A stretch of 32,522 bases of DNA from an uncultured Lachnospiraceae bacterium (GCA_947039785.1 CAMQZX010000014.1:1-32522); one strand, 5' to 3'; positions 7,062 through 15,750 are shown, counted from the first letter of the stretch. Numbers and translations: made by a program. The notes: a model not told the origin generated them from the sequence alone.

Positions 7062-8225
7062 ATGTCTAAATTTCTGAAATTTATCGTACATTTGGTGATA
7101 CTGCTGGCGATTGCGGACGTGCTTGCTTTAGCAGTGCCTCCATTTTTAGGTATTAATACAGCGATTATTGACGGGACCAAGAAGGAGAGCAATATGCCGC
7201 TGGGATCTGTCACTTATGCAAAGCCGGTAAGTGTAAACGAGCTTCAGGTGGGAGACTCCGTTCTGGTTCAGGAAGGAAGCTCTGTTTATCGATATAAGAT
7301 TAACAGCATTGATGGCAGCTCAGGAGTATTTAACGTATATGACCAAACAGATGTGGAGGCGGGAGAGAAGGCCATCACTCTGAGAAACACTGCGCCGAAA
7401 ATCATTATTACTATAGGATATATTGGTTATTTGATCATTGCAACGCAGAGTACGGAGGGGCTGATCATTATTGGCTTGGTGATTCTCTTCCTTATTATAC
7501 TGTTTATTCTGGCAGAGCTTTGGAGAAAGGATAAACGTGTGCAGGACGTGGGGGAGTTCGAAGACGGCCGCAGAAGCGCCGTCGCAGAAGCCGCCGCAAG
7601 TCAAGACGTTGAAGAAACTCTGACTAAACGTCAGCTGAAGAAGCAGCTGAAGAAAGATATGAAGCGTCAGGCGAAGGCAGAGGGACGCAAAGTGGACAAA
7701 GCTGAGATGAAGCAGGAGATGAAGGAAGCCGCCCGTCAGCTTAAGGAGGAAGCCAAGGAGCGTAAGAAAGAAGAGAAGAGACGTAAGAAGGAAGCAAAGA
7801 AGAGAGCACGTACCGGAGGCTTCATTGAGGATTACGATCCTATTGAGACTAAGGCATCAGTCAGAAATACACAGACTTCTTCTGCGCCAACTCAAAGCCG
7901 TACAGCTTATCAGCAGGCCCCTTTGAGAGTGGAACCTACACCAGTAGTGCCTGTGCAGGAGGCAGAGCTTTCTGTGGAAGATCATGTGGAGGCAGCTTTG
8001 AAGGCAGAGGTTGGGGAGATTTTAGAACAAAGTAAACCTGTGGAAGAAGAAATCTTCGAGCCGGAGCCGGTTGAAATCAAAAAGATGGCTATTCCGGTAT
8101 ACACAGAAGAAGAGCTTCTCTCCAAAGCTCAGGCGGCAGGAGAGGCACCAAATGTAATCCGGGACGAAGAGTCAGGAGTTACTCTGTTGGATTACTCCGA
8201 CATTATTATAGAAGAAACAGAATGA
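7062..8225 (+). CDS. Two-TM membrane protein with degenerate signal-peptidase-like domain and charged coiled-coil tail
   Basis: A 387-aa protein of unknown function. A first TM segment spans about residues 7-28 and a second about 133-152. Between them, residues 36-115 resemble an S26 (SipW-like) signal peptidase: SNMPLGSVTYAKPVSVNELQ, then VGDSVLV, then YRYKINSID. The catalytic SMxP pattern is altered to SNMP, and the His-Arg expected before the KI/V segment is YRYKI, so peptidase activity looks lost. Residues 185-250 are very rich in Lys, Arg and Glu (predicted cytoplasmic coiled coil or RNA/DNA-facing helix). The tail 300-387 is acidic and Pro-rich. RBS AAGGAGG. Monocistronic, with no clear partner gene. 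Confidence 0.75.
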   Translation: MSKFLKFIVHLVILLAIADVLALAVPPFLGINTAIIDGTKKESNMPLGSVTYAKPVSVNELQVGDSVLVQEGSSVYRYKINSIDGSSGVFNVYDQTDVEAGEKAITLRNTAPKIIITIGYIGYLIIATQSTEGLIIIGLVILFLIILFILAELWRKDKRVQDVGEFEDGRRSAVAEAAASQDVEETLTKRQLKKQLKKDMKRQAKAEGRKVDKAEMKQEMKEAARQLKEEAKERKKEEKRRKKEAKKRARTGGFIEDYDPIETKASVRNTQTSSAPTQSRTAYQQAPLRVEPTPVVPVQEAELSVEDHVEAALKAEVGEILEQSKPVEEEIFEPEPVEIKKMAIPVYTEEELLSKAQAAGEAPNVIRDEESGVTLLDYSDIIIEETE

Positions 8226-8230
8226 TTTTA

Positions 8231-8271
8231 GAAGGCATGGTTAGTCGGTCAGGCTGTCTGTGCCTTTTTTT
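8231..8271 (+). terminator. Probable terminator after the membrane-protein gene
   Basis: A short stem AAGGCA/TGCCTT with a large loop is followed immediately by a T-rich tract at 8265-8271. The stem is short, so strength is uncertain. Confidence 0.5.
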
Positions 8272-8290
8272 ATGCAGCTAAGTATGCGTG

Positions 8291-8376
8291 AAAAAGTCCC
8301 ACGGCATGAAAGGAGGCATGGCCCATAATTTTCGGGTGTCGTGTAGCATGTTGCTGAGAATGGAGTGAATAGCAAC
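8291..8376 (+). repeat. Interspersed palindromic repeat, copy 1 (upstream of the S10 promoter)
   Basis: Shares a 32-nt core (8345-8376) with 29703-29734 at 27 of 32 positions; all five differences are transitions. The core ends in a hairpin, GTTGCT...AGCAAC. A second stem CACGGCA/TGTCGTG (8300-8306 with 8337-8343) lies before it, as a stem also does in copy 2. No gene is seen in it. The 454-base stretch 8226-8679 holds this repeat, the S10 promoter and the S10 leader. Confidence 0.7.
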
Positions 8377-8415
8377 GATTGTATCAGGAAAAATACAATT
8401 TTTTTTAAAAAGCCC

Positions 8416-8444
8416 TTGCATTTACAGGATTTTTCATATATACT
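8416..8444 (+). promoter_or_regulatory. S10 operon promoter
   Basis: TTGCAT (8416-8421), exactly 17 bp, TATACT (8439-8444). It is the only strong sigma-A-like promoter before rpsJ. The same two hexamers at the same spacing recur before rpmJ. Predicted start of transcription is near 8451, giving a leader of about 230 nt. Confidence 0.82.
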
Positions 8445-8450
8445 GATAAC

Positions 8451-8679
8451 TGCTGTGGCATTGATAGCTAAGAAGCGTGAGGTTGCTGCCAGAAGGGCAG
8501 GTTTTCCGTGGAGCGAATGTCAAGTTAGGAAACTGACGACAAGTCACTGTACAAACAATAGAGTCCATCTGATAGATTTGAATGGCAACGAGTGTGTAGA
8601 GTTTAAGACACACACGGGGAAGTGTACAGTCACCGCTTGTCGTACTGATAACTAGTGCGAAAAGGAGGCGACTTTTTTT
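8451..8679 (+). promoter_or_regulatory. Structured 5' leader of the S10 operon (candidate r-protein autoregulatory RNA)
   Basis: A long-range helix pairs ACGACAAG and ACTGTACA (8536-8553) with TGTACAGT and CTTGTCGT (8623-8643), 16 bp with an internal loop. It encloses a GTGTGT/ACACAC hairpin. Upstream are CTGCC/GGCAG (8486-8500) and GTCA-GTT/AAC-TGAC closed by AGGA (8519-8537). In E. coli L4 regulates the S10 operon through its leader; whether this RNA binds L4 or another r-protein is inference. The helix ends about 20 nt before the RBS. Confidence 0.55.
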
Positions 8680-8997
8680 ATGGCAAGTCAAGTAATGAGA
8701 ATCACATTGAAGGCTTATGATCATCAGTTAGTAGATGCATCTGCAGCTAAAATTATCGAAACTGTAAAAAAGAACGGAGCTAAGGTGAGCGGACCGGTAC
8801 CCCTTCCAACCAAAAAGGAAGTTGTAACAATCTTAAGAGCCGTACACAAATACAAAGACTCCAGAGAGCAGTTTGAACAGAGAACTCATAAGAGACTGAT
8901 CGATATTTTAACACCAACACAGAAAACTGTGGACGCATTATCCAGATTGGAAATGCCGGCCGGTGTATTTATTGATATCAAAATGAAAACCAAATAA
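8680..8997 (+). CDS. rpsJ: 30S ribosomal protein S10 (NusE)
   Basis: First gene of the supercluster; 105 aa, full length. S10 sits in the 30S head and, as NusE, links NusG/NusB antitermination to the ribosome. The body of the protein ([19 protein letters not shown], then GPVPLPTKK, then [11 protein letters not shown]) is typical. RBS AGGAGG lies 11 nt before ATG, separated by a run of Ts that may keep the site open. It is preceded by a long folded leader, the likely point of feedback control. Confidence 0.99.
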   Translation: MASQVMRITLKAYDHQLVDASAAKIIETVKKNGAKVSGPVPLPTKKEVVTILRAVHKYKDSREQFEQRTHKRLIDILTPTQKTVDALSRLEMPAGVFIDIKMKTK

Positions 8998-9050
8998 ACT
9001 TTAGAATGATTACCTGGTATCAGGCAATCCGCTGTAAGGAGGAAGTAACA

Positions 9051-9683
9051 ATGAAGAAAGCTATTTTAGCTACAAAAGTTGGAATGACTCAGATTTTCAA
9101 CGAAGACGGAGTGTTAACTCCTGTGACTGTGCTGCAGGCTGGTCCTTGTGTCGTAACTCAGGTTAAGACAGAAGAGAACGATGGCTATTGTGCTGTTCAG
9201 GTTGGTTTCGCAGAGAAGAGAGAAAAACTCGTGAACAAACCAGAGAAAGGACAGTTCGACAAAGCTGGAGTATCTTGCAAGAGATATGTGAGAGAGTTTA
9301 GATTCGAAAACGCAGCAGAGTATGAATTAGGACAGGAAATTAAAGCTGACATCTTTGCTGCAGGCGATCACATCGATGCAACTGCAATCAGCAAAGGTAA
9401 AGGTTTCCAGGGCGCAATCAAGAGACATGGACAGTCCCGCGGACCTATGGCTCACGGTTCCAAGTACCATCGTCATGCAGGCTCTAACGGTGCATGTTCT
9501 GACCCGAGTAAAGTATTCAAGGGCAAAAAGATGCCTGGACAGATGGGTAACAAGCAGATCACAATTCAGAACCTTGAGATTGTACGCGTAGATGCAGAGA
9601 ATAACTTACTGTTAGTCAAAGGTGCTGTTCCGGGACCTAAGAAATCTCTGGTAACAATCAAAGAGACAGTAAAGGCACTCTAA
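9051..9683 (+). CDS. rplC: 50S ribosomal protein L3
   Basis: 210 aa. L3 binds near the 3' end of 23S rRNA and is an early assembly protein; its long loop reaches the peptidyl-transferase area. Starts [16 protein letters not shown]; the loop contains [12 protein letters not shown] near residues 153-165. The ATG at 9051 is chosen over an in-frame ATG at 9006 because AAGGAGG lies 8 nt before it and family members start with MKKAIL or similar. The 45-nt upstream extension would be non-conserved. Confidence 0.99.
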   Translation: MKKAILATKVGMTQIFNEDGVLTPVTVLQAGPCVVTQVKTEENDGYCAVQVGFAEKREKLVNKPEKGQFDKAGVSCKRYVREFRFENAAEYELGQEIKADIFAAGDHIDATAISKGKGFQGAIKRHGQSRGPMAHGSKYHRHAGSNGACSDPSKVFKGKKMPGQMGNKQITIQNLEIVRVDAENNLLLVKGAVPGPKKSLVTIKETVKAL

Positions 9684-9716
9684 TATAGGAACCAATCTGA
9701 AAGGAGGAACACACAA

Positions 9717-10337
9717 ATGGCAAACGTAGCTGTTTATAATATGGAAGGCAACGAAGTTGGCACAATCGAGCTGAACGACGCAGTGTTTGGCGTTGAAGTG
9801 AACGAGCACCTTGTTCATCTCGCAGTTGTACGCCATCTTGCAAATAAACGTCAGGGAACACAGAAAGCCAAGACACGTTCTGAAGTTCGCGGCGGTGGTA
9901 GAAAACCATGGAGACAGAAAGGAACTGGTCATGCAAGACAGGGATCCATCCGTGCTCCACAGTGGACAGGCGGCGGTGTAGTATTCGCACCAACACCAAG
10001 AGATTATGAAGTGAAAATGAACAAGAAAGAGAGAAGAGCTGCTCTGAAATCTGCTCTGACCTCAAGAGTTCAGGAAAATAAACTGATCGTTTTGGACGAG
10101 CTGAAATTAAGCGAGATCAAGACAAAAGAAATGCAGAAAGTATTAAATAACTTAAAAACTGAGAAAGCACTGGTGGTTATGCCTGAGTTGGATCAGAACG
10201 TTGTATTATCTGCAAGAAACATTGCTAACGTTGCTACAGCAACAACAAGCACAATGAATGTATACGATGTAATGAAATACAGCACAGTAATCCTTACTAA
10301 GGACGCTGTAGCTTCTATCGAGGAGGTGTACGCATAA
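9717..10337 (+). CDS. rplD: 50S ribosomal protein L4
   Basis: 206 aa. L4 lines the peptide exit tunnel and, in E. coli, is the regulator of the S10 operon. The tunnel loop [19 protein letters not shown] is seen near residues 60-80, followed by [11 protein letters not shown]. The N-terminus [19 protein letters not shown] is typical. RBS AGGAGG. Its TAA overlaps the rplW ATG by one base. L4 is therefore a candidate ligand of the S10 leader, by analogy only. Confidence 0.99.
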   Translation: MANVAVYNMEGNEVGTIELNDAVFGVEVNEHLVHLAVVRHLANKRQGTQKAKTRSEVRGGGRKPWRQKGTGHARQGSIRAPQWTGGGVVFAPTPRDYEVKMNKKERRAALKSALTSRVQENKLIVLDELKLSEIKTKEMQKVLNNLKTEKALVVMPELDQNVVLSARNIANVATATTSTMNVYDVMKYSTVILTKDAVASIEEVYA

Positions 10338-10636
10338 TGGCTAACATTAAATATTATGATGTCATTCTCAAACCAGTAGTAACTGAGAAGAGTATGAACG
10401 CAATGGCTGAGAAAAAATACACATTCCTGGTACATCCGGAAGCAAACAAGGCTCAGATTAAAGAAGCTGTTGAGAAAATGTTCGAAGGAACACAGGTTAA
10501 GAGCGTTAACACAATGAACATGGACGGTAAGAAAAAACGCCGTGGCATGACATTTGGAAAAACAGCTAAGACTAAGAAAGCTATCGTAGCTCTGACAAAA
10601 GAGAGCAAGGATATCGAGATCTTCGAGGGATTATAA
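10337..10636 (+). CDS. rplW: 50S ribosomal protein L23
   Basis: 99 aa. L23 lies at the tunnel exit and docks trigger factor and SRP. Starts [19 protein letters not shown] with the conserved PVVTEK motif; [19 protein letters not shown] is the rRNA-binding segment. Start overlaps the L4 stop. RBS GGAGGT lies inside rplD at about 10321-10326. Followed by a 109-nt spacer before rplB. Confidence 0.99.
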   Translation: MANIKYYDVILKPVVTEKSMNAMAEKKYTFLVHPEANKAQIKEAVEKMFEGTQVKSVNTMNMDGKKKRRGMTFGKTAKTKKAIVALTKESKDIEIFEGL

Positions 10637-10687
10637 AATAGTCCTGAGAAAGAGAGAAAATATACGCAGGTAAAGCGTGACAACAAA

Positions 10688-10724
10688 CACGGCGCCCATT
10701 GAATTTCGCGTTTGACGGGCGTGT
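10688..10724 (+). promoter_or_regulatory. Hairpin in the rplW-rplB spacer
   Basis: CACGGCGCCC can pair with GGGCGTGT, with a G-U pair and one bulge, around a 19-nt loop. There is no T tract, so it is not a terminator. It may be an mRNA processing or stabilising element; function is unknown. Confidence 0.35.
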
Positions 10725-10745
10725 AGAATGAAAGGAGATAGAGTA

Positions 10746-11591
10746 ATGGGAATTAAGACTTATAACCCATATACACCTTCCAGACGTCATATGACAGGTT
10801 CTGATTTCTCTGAGATTACCAAATCCACACCTGAGAAATCCTTAGTAACCTCTTTGAATAAAAATGCTGGACGTAACAATCAGGGTAAAATCACAGTAAG
10901 ACATCGCGGAGGCGGCAGCAGAAGAAAATACAGACTTGTTGATTTCAAGAGAAAGAAAGACGATATTCAGGCAAATGTACTTGCTATCGAGTACGATCCG
11001 AACAGAACGGCTAACATCGCACTGATCTGTTACGCAGACGGCGAGAAAGCTTACATCCTGGCTCCTGAAGGCTTAAAAGTAGGTGCCAAGATCATGAACG
11101 GTGAGAATGCAGAAGTTCGTGTAGGTAACTGCCTTCCATTATCTGCAATCCCCGTAGGTACTATGGTTCATAACGTTGAGCTGTATCCTGGAAAGGGCGG
11201 ACAGCTGGTTCGTTCCGCGGGTAACGGAGCTCAGTTAATGGCTAAAGAAGGAAAATACGCAACATTGAGATTACCATCTGGTGAAATGAGAATGGTTCCG
11301 ATCATTTGCCGTGCATCCATCGGAGTAGTTGGAAATGGCGACCACAACCTGATCAACGTAGGTAAGGCTGGTCGTAAACGTCACATGGGAATCAGACCTA
11401 CTGTTCGCGGTTCTGTAATGAACCCCAACGACCATCCACACGGTGGTGGTGAAGGTAAGACTGGTATCGGTCGTCCTGGCCCATGCACACCATGGGGCAA
11501 ACCTGCTCTTGGTCTGAAGACAAGAAAGAAAAACAAACAGTCTAACAAGTATATCGTAAGAAGAAGAGATGGAAAAGCATTAGCAAAATAA
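10746..11591 (+). CDS. rplB: 50S ribosomal protein L2
   Basis: 281 aa. L2 is a core 50S protein needed for subunit joining and peptidyl transfer. The OB and SH3-like domains are followed by the conserved C-terminal [20 protein letters not shown], which carries the functionally important histidine. ATG 10746 ([14 protein letters not shown]) is chosen over an in-frame ATG at 10728 because AAAGGAGA sits between the two, properly spaced for 10746. Confidence 0.99.
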   Translation: MGIKTYNPYTPSRRHMTGSDFSEITKSTPEKSLVTSLNKNAGRNNQGKITVRHRGGGSRRKYRLVDFKRKKDDIQANVLAIEYDPNRTANIALICYADGEKAYILAPEGLKVGAKIMNGENAEVRVGNCLPLSAIPVGTMVHNVELYPGKGGQLVRSAGNGAQLMAKEGKYATLRLPSGEMRMVPIICRASIGVVGNGDHNLINVGKAGRKRHMGIRPTVRGSVMNPNDHPHGGGEGKTGIGRPGPCTPWGKPALGLKTRKKNKQSNKYIVRRRDGKALAK

Positions 11592-11604
11592 AGGAGGTTA
11601 GAGC

Positions 11605-11889
11605 ATGGCTCGTTCACTGAAAAAAGGACCATTTGCAGACAAAAGCTTATTAAAGAAAATCGATGCTTTAAACGCTGCAAATGAGAAAACAGTTATCAAA
11701 ACCTGGTCACGTCGTTCTACGATCTTCCCACAGTTCGTTGGACACACAATCGCAGTTCATGACGGAAGAAAGCATATTCCTGTATATGTAACAGAGGATA
11801 TGGTAGGCCATAAGCTTGGTGAGTTTGTTGCAACAAGAACTTACAGAGGACATGGCAAGGACGAAAAGAAATCAGGAGTTCGTAGATAG
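11605..11889 (+). CDS. rpsS: 30S ribosomal protein S19
   Basis: 94 aa. S19 lies in the 30S head next to S13 at the A-site. Begins [19 protein letters not shown]; the conserved [30 protein letters not shown] block and [13 protein letters not shown]-terminus are intact. RBS AAGGAGG. Followed by an unusual 193-nt spacer made of small hairpins. Confidence 0.99.
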   Translation: MARSLKKGPFADKSLLKKIDALNAANEKTVIKTWSRRSTIFPQFVGHTIAVHDGRKHIPVYVTEDMVGHKLGEFVATRTYRGHGKDEKKSGVRR

Positions 11890-11892
11890 ATT

Positions 11893-12062
11893 GGTATTTA
11901 CCCCTTATGGGGGGTACCATTCTGCCCACCAGGGCAGTAACAATCAGATGCCCATATGGGCGTATAGCTTGAAACCCACAAGGGGTAACCAAGATTGCCA
12001 CAAGGGCAGTAAAAGTTGAAACCCACAAGGGGTAACCAAGATTGCCACAAGGGCAGTAAAAG
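11893..12062 (+). repeat. Array of seven small C3-G3 hairpins with a 47-bp perfect tandem duplication
   Basis: The 47-bp unit at 11969-12015 is repeated exactly at 12016-12062, and the first six bases of a third unit (TTGAAA) run into the rplV RBS. Each unit carries two mini-hairpins, ACCC-ACAAG-GGGT and TGCC-ACAAG-GGCA. A diverged earlier part (11893-11964) carries three more: ACCCC/GGGGT, CTGCCC-ACCA-GGGCAG and ATGCCC-ATAT-GGGCGT. The GGGTA..CCA...TGCC(C)..GGGCAGTAA order is kept, so the array arose by duplication of one unit. It is untranslated and its function is unknown. Confidence 0.85.
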
Positions 12063-12082
12063 TTGAAAGGAGGGCATATCTC

Positions 12083-12472
12083 ATGGCTAAAGGTCATAGA
12101 AGCCAAATTAAGCGATTAAGAAATGAGAATAATAGAGACACTAGACCATCTGCAAAATTATCTTATGCAAGAATGTCAGTACAGAAAGCTTCTTATGTAT
12201 TAGATGTCATTCGCGGCAAAGATGTACAGACAGCACTTGGTATCTTAACATATAATCCCAGATACGCATCCAGCGTAATCAAGAAATTGTTGGAGTCAGC
12301 AGTAGCAAATGCTGAGAACAACAATGGAATGAGCGCAGACAATTTGTATGTTGCAGAGTGCTATGCAAACAAGGGACCAACAATGAAGAGAATTCAACCA
12401 AGAGCGCAGGGTAGAGCATATAGAATCGAGAAGAGAACGAGTCATATCACTATCGTGCTTGATGAAAGATAA
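12083..12472 (+). CDS. rplV: 50S ribosomal protein L22
   Basis: 129 aa. L22 binds all 23S domains; its beta-hairpin lines the exit tunnel with L4. The core starts [17 protein letters not shown] near residue 30 and the tunnel hairpin is [23 protein letters not shown] near 93-115. The N-terminal extension (about 25 residues, [19 protein letters not shown]) is basic and seen in clostridial homologues. RBS AAAGGAGG abuts the hairpin array. Ends 11 nt before rpsC. Confidence 0.98.
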   Translation: MAKGHRSQIKRLRNENNRDTRPSAKLSYARMSVQKASYVLDVIRGKDVQTALGILTYNPRYASSVIKKLLESAVANAENNNGMSADNLYVAECYANKGPTMKRIQPRAQGRAYRIEKRTSHITIVLDER

Positions 12473-12483
12473 GGAGGCAAAAC

Positions 12484-13140
12484 ATGGGACAGAAAGTTAA
12501 CCCACATGGTCTTAGAGTCGGAGTTATCAAAGACTGGGATTCTAAATGGTATGCTGAAAGTGACTTCGCTGATTACCTGGTAGAAGATTACAACATCAGA
12601 AAATACCTGAAAAAGAAATTATACACAGCAGGCGTTTCCAGAATCGAGATTGAAAGAGCATCTGGAAGAGTCAAAGTGATTATCTATACAGCAAAACCTG
12701 GTATCGTAATCGGTAAAGGTGGAGCAGAAATCGAGAAAGTAAAAGCTGAATTACAGAAATTTACAGATAAGAAGTTAATCGTTGACATCAAGGAAGTAAA
12801 GAGACCAGACAGAGATGCTCAGTTAGTAGCTGAAAATATCGCACTGCAGCTTGAGAACCGTATTTCTTTCCGTCGTGCTATGAAATCCACTATGAGCAGA
12901 ACCATGAAAGCCGGCGCTAAGGGAATTAAGACATCTGTATCCGGTCGTCTTGGCGGAGCTGATATGGCTCGTACAGAGTTCTACAGCGAAGGAAATATTC
13001 CTCTGCAGACCTTAAGAGCAGATATCGATTACGGATTTGCAGAAGCAGATACAACTTATGGAAAAGTTGGTGTAAAAGCTTGGATCTATAATGGTGAAGT
13101 ACTTCCTACTAAAGGAACTAAGGAAGGGAGCGATAAATAA
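12484..13140 (+). CDS. rpsC: 30S ribosomal protein S3
   Basis: 218 aa. S3 guards the mRNA entry channel. The N-terminus [20 protein letters not shown] is invariant; the type II KH domain has [15 protein letters not shown] near residues 73-87, and the C-terminal domain contains [23 protein letters not shown]. Its TAA overlaps the rplP ATG by one base, indicating coupling. Confidence 0.99.
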   Translation: MGQKVNPHGLRVGVIKDWDSKWYAESDFADYLVEDYNIRKYLKKKLYTAGVSRIEIERASGRVKVIIYTAKPGIVIGKGGAEIEKVKAELQKFTDKKLIVDIKEVKRPDRDAQLVAENIALQLENRISFRRAMKSTMSRTMKAGAKGIKTSVSGRLGGADMARTEFYSEGNIPLQTLRADIDYGFAEADTTYGKVGVKAWIYNGEVLPTKGTKEGSDK

Positions 13141-13577
13141 TGTTAATGCCTAAGAGAGTAAAACGTCGTAAACAATTCCGTGGCTCCATGAGAGGAAAAG
13201 CCTCCAGAGGTAATAAAATTAACTATGGTGAGTATGGACTTGTTGCAACAGAGCCTTGCTGGATTAAATCCAATCAGATTGAGGCTGCCCGTATCGCCAT
13301 GACACGTTCTGTAAAACGTGGTGGTCAGGTATGGATTAAGATTTTCCCAGATAAACCAGTAACAGCAAAACCAGCAGAAACTCGTATGGGTTCCGGTAAA
13401 GGTGCCTTAGAATACTGGGTAGCAGTTGTAAAACCAGGTCGTGTAATGTTCGAAATCGCAGGTGTTTCTGAAGAAGCAGCTCGCGAGGCATTGCGTCTGG
13501 CTATGCACAAGTTACCTTGCAAATGTAAAATCGTTTCTCGTGCGGACTTAGAAGGCGGTGATAACAGTGAAAATTAA
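13140..13577 (+). CDS. rplP: 50S ribosomal protein L16
   Basis: 145 aa. L16 helps position A-site tRNA. Start [19 protein letters not shown] matches the family; a second ATG at 13146 would remove only two residues. The [22 protein letters not shown] block is conserved. The 3' end overlaps the rpmC start, and the rpmC RBS lies inside the last codons. Confidence 0.99.
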   Translation: MLMPKRVKRRKQFRGSMRGKASRGNKINYGEYGLVATEPCWIKSNQIEAARIAMTRSVKRGGQVWIKIFPDKPVTAKPAETRMGSGKGALEYWVAVVKPGRVMFEIAGVSEEAAREALRLAMHKLPCKCKIVSRADLEGGDNSEN

Positions 13578-13776
13578 TAAATTCGTAGAAGATTTAAAGG
13601 CAAAATCAGCCGTAGAATTACAAGAAGAATTAGTAGCTGCTAAAAAGGAACTCTTTAACTTGAGATTTCAGAATGCAACCAATCAGTTGGACAATACAAG
13701 CAGAATCAAAGAGGTTCGCAGAAATATTGCCAGAATTCAGACTGTAATTGCTGAGAAAGCAAACGTGGCTGAATAA
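13567..13776 (+). CDS. rpmC: 50S ribosomal protein L29 (GTG start)
   Basis: 69 aa. L29 sits at the tunnel exit next to L23. A GTG at 13567 gives [14 protein letters not shown], matching family N-termini, with an SD-like GGCGGTGAT just upstream inside rplP. A GTG at 13558 is in frame but sits within that [35 protein letters not shown] is the two-helix hairpin. Overlaps rplP by 11 nt. Confidence 0.96.
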   Translation: MKINKFVEDLKAKSAVELQEELVAAKKELFNLRFQNATNQLDNTSRIKEVRRNIARIQTVIAEKANVAE

Positions 13777-13803
13777 GAATAGGTTGAAAAGGAGGCAGAA
13801 ATC

Positions 13804-14058
13804 GTGGAGAGAAATCTTAGAAAAACCCGTGTGGGTAAAGTAACAAGCAATAAGATGGATAAGACCATTGTTGTTGCAATCGAAGATCACGTAAAACATC
13901 CTCTTTACAAAAAAATCGTAAAGAGAACATATAAATTAAAAGCTCATGATGAAAACAATGAGTGCAATATTGGCGATACAGTTAAAGTAATGGAAACCAG
14001 ACCATTGTCTAAAGATAAAAGATGGAGACTGGTAGAGATCGTAGAGAAAGTGAAATAA
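13804..14058 (+). CDS. rpsQ: 30S ribosomal protein S17 (GTG start)
   Basis: 84 aa. S17 is an early 16S 5'-domain binder with an OB fold. The GTG start is supported by AAGGAGG 8 nt upstream and by [21 protein letters not shown], the family's N-terminus. [19 protein letters not shown] and [20 protein letters not shown] are conserved. Confidence 0.98.
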   Translation: MERNLRKTRVGKVTSNKMDKTIVVAIEDHVKHPLYKKIVKRTYKLKAHDENNECNIGDTVKVMETRPLSKDKRWRLVEIVEKVK

Positions 14059-14074
14059 TTAGGAGGATACAAGC

Positions 14075-14443
14075 ATGATTCAACAGGAAAGTAGACTTAG
14101 AGTCGCTGACAACACTGGTGCAAAAGAAATCCTTTGTATCCGTGTATTAGGTGGTTCTACGAGAAGATATGCAAATATCGGCGATATCATCGTTGCTACG
14201 GTTAAAGATGCAACACCAGGCGGCGTTGTTAAAAAAGGTGACGTTGTAAAAGCCGTTGTTGTACGTACTGTAAAAGGTGCTCGTCGTAAAGACGGTTCTT
14301 ATATTAGATTCGATGAGAATGCCGCTGTAATTATCAAAGATGATATGACTCCAAAAGGAACTCGTATCTTTGGACCAGTAGCAAGAGAGCTTCGTGAGAA
14401 GAAATTCATGAAGATTGTTTCACTGGCTCCAGAAGTATTATAG
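14075..14443 (+). CDS. rplN: 50S ribosomal protein L14
   Basis: 122 aa, the standard length. L14 forms an intersubunit bridge with 16S helix 44 and contacts L19. [19 protein letters not shown] and the C-terminal [23 protein letters not shown] are nearly invariant. RBS AGGAGG. It opens the classical spc operon, but no separate promoter is seen before it. Confidence 0.99.
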   Translation: MIQQESRLRVADNTGAKEILCIRVLGGSTRRYANIGDIIVATVKDATPGGVVKKGDVVKAVVVRTVKGARRKDGSYIRFDENAAVIIKDDMTPKGTRIFGPVARELREKKFMKIVSLAPEVL

Positions 14444-14454
14444 GAGGGTGCGAA

Positions 14455-14766
14455 ATGTCAGCTATGAAAATTAAAAAAGGCGACACTGTGAAAGTAATCG
14501 CTGGAAAAGATAAAGACAAAGAAGGCAAAGTTCTGGCAGTCAACGTAAAAGACAACACAGTCTTGGTTGAAGGCGTAAATATGGTTACAAAACATTCTAA
14601 ACCTTCTATGGCCAACCAGCAGGGCGGAATCATTACAAAAGAGGCTCCAATCCATGTTTCTAACGTAATGTATCTGTTCAAAGGAAAAGCAACCAGAGTT
14701 GGTTACAAGATGGATGGAGATAAGAAAGTTCGTTTCGCTAAAGCAACAGGCGAAGTTATCGATTAA
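14455..14766 (+). CDS. rplX: 50S ribosomal protein L24
   Basis: 103 aa. L24 is an assembly initiator at the 5' end of 23S rRNA. The KOW motif [20 protein letters not shown] lies at residues 7-26. The ATG at 14455 with AGGAGGG upstream is preferred to ATG 14464. Followed by rplE after 22 nt. Confidence 0.98.
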   Translation: MSAMKIKKGDTVKVIAGKDKDKEGKVLAVNVKDNTVLVEGVNMVTKHSKPSMANQQGGIITKEAPIHVSNVMYLFKGKATRVGYKMDGDKKVRFAKATGEVID

Positions 14767-14788
14767 TTGAGAGAGGAGGCAAAGACAA

Positions 14789-15328
14789 GTGAGTAGACTT
14801 GGAGATTTATATAAGAATGAGATCATGGATGCCATGACTAAGAAATTTGGATATAAAAATGTAATGGAAGTGCCAAAACTCGAAAAAATCGTTGTAAACA
14901 TGGGTGTTGGTGAAGCGAAAGAAAATGCTAAGGTTCTGGATGCCGCTATCGCAGATATGGAGCTGATCACAGGACAGAAAGCTGTTACTACAAAAGCTAA
15001 GAAATCCGTAGCGAACTTCAAATTAAGAGAAGGTATGGCAATTGGATGTAAAACAACACTTCGTGGAGACAAGATGTATGAGTTCGCAGATCGTCTGATC
15101 AACCTGGCACTGCCACGAGTACGTGACTTCAGAGGAGTTAATCCTAATGCATTTGACGGCAGAGGAAACTATGCTTTAGGAATTAAAGAGCAGTTGATCT
15201 TCCCAGAAGTTGAGTATGATAAGATTGATAAAGTAAGAGGTATGGATATCATATTCGTAACTACTGCTAAGACAGATGAAGAAGCTCGTGAATTATTGAC
15301 ATTATTCAATATGCCATTCGCTAAATAA
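14789..15328 (+). CDS. rplE: 50S ribosomal protein L5 (GTG start)
   Basis: 179 aa. L5 binds 5S rRNA and contacts P-site tRNA. GTG start with GAGGAGG upstream. [16 protein letters not shown], the [18 protein letters not shown] block and [18 protein letters not shown] are conserved. The third GTG-started gene in this operon, after rpmC and rpsQ. Confidence 0.98.
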   Translation: MSRLGDLYKNEIMDAMTKKFGYKNVMEVPKLEKIVVNMGVGEAKENAKVLDAAIADMELITGQKAVTTKAKKSVANFKLREGMAIGCKTTLRGDKMYEFADRLINLALPRVRDFRGVNPNAFDGRGNYALGIKEQLIFPEVEYDKIDKVRGMDIIFVTTAKTDEEARELLTLFNMPFAK

Positions 15329-15346
15329 TTAGGAGGTAGAGTATTC

Positions 15347-15532
15347 ATGGCTAAAACAGCAATGAAAATCAAACAGCAGCGCAAACAGAAATTCTCCACA
15401 AGAGAGTACAATCGCTGCAGAATCTGTGGTCGTCCACATGCTTACTTGAGAAAATACGGAATCTGCAGAATCTGTTTCCGTGAATTAGCATATAAAGGAC
15501 AAATTCCTGGCGTTAAAAAGGCCAGCTGGTAG
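15347..15532 (+). CDS. rpsZ: 30S ribosomal protein S14, zinc-binding (type Z)
   Basis: 61 aa, the short zinc form of S14. Four cysteines form two CxxC pairs, CRICGRP and CRICF, near residues 24-43. The C+ form is typical of Firmicutes, and zinc-free paralogues are used under zinc limitation in Bacillus. RBS AGGAGG. Followed by a 218-nt repeat-rich spacer. Confidence 0.98.
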   Translation: MAKTAMKIKQQRKQKFSTREYNRCRICGRPHAYLRKYGICRICFRELAYKGQIPGVKKASW

Positions 15533-15540
15533 GCTGAAAG

Positions 15541-15705
15541 CAACTTAGTGAAATCAAGCCGAAGGCGCAGATTGAACTTAGTGCGAAGCCCATCCTGAAC
15601 CTTAATGATGCATTGAACACTTAGTGAAACGCAGTTGAACTTAGTGTGAAAGCAGATACTCCGAACAGAGTGAGGATGTATCTTCGTATGCCGAATTTAG
15701 TTGAA
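15541..15705 (+). repeat. Five degenerate direct repeats in the rpsN-rpsH spacer
   Basis: An AACTTAGTG-like word followed by a GAA-rich segment recurs at about 15542, 15574, 15618, 15638 and, more degenerate (GAATTTAGTTGAAGG), 15692. Spacing is irregular at 20-54 bases. The spacer (15533-15750) has no convincing ORF or terminator. Origin and role are unknown. Confidence 0.6.
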
Positions 15706-15750
15706 GGATGATTAAAAACACTGAATAAGTAATAATGGAGGTAAACATTC

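Noticed and set aside
8365-8655. 96-aa ORF across the S10 leader
   Set aside because: It starts upstream of the strong promoter inside the palindromic repeat, has no SD, and its sequence is explained by RNA stems.
11816-12019. 67-aa plus-strand ORF across the rpsS-rplV spacer
   Set aside because: It begins inside rpsS in another frame and is made of hairpin repeats; no RBS or recognisable protein.
11969-12062. CRISPR array
   Set aside because: The units are directly abutting with no unique spacers between repeats, only two perfect copies exist, and no cas gene is near.
14458-15102. 214-aa minus-strand ORF across rplX and rplE
   Set aside because: Overlaps two canonical r-protein genes and reads as low-information sequence.
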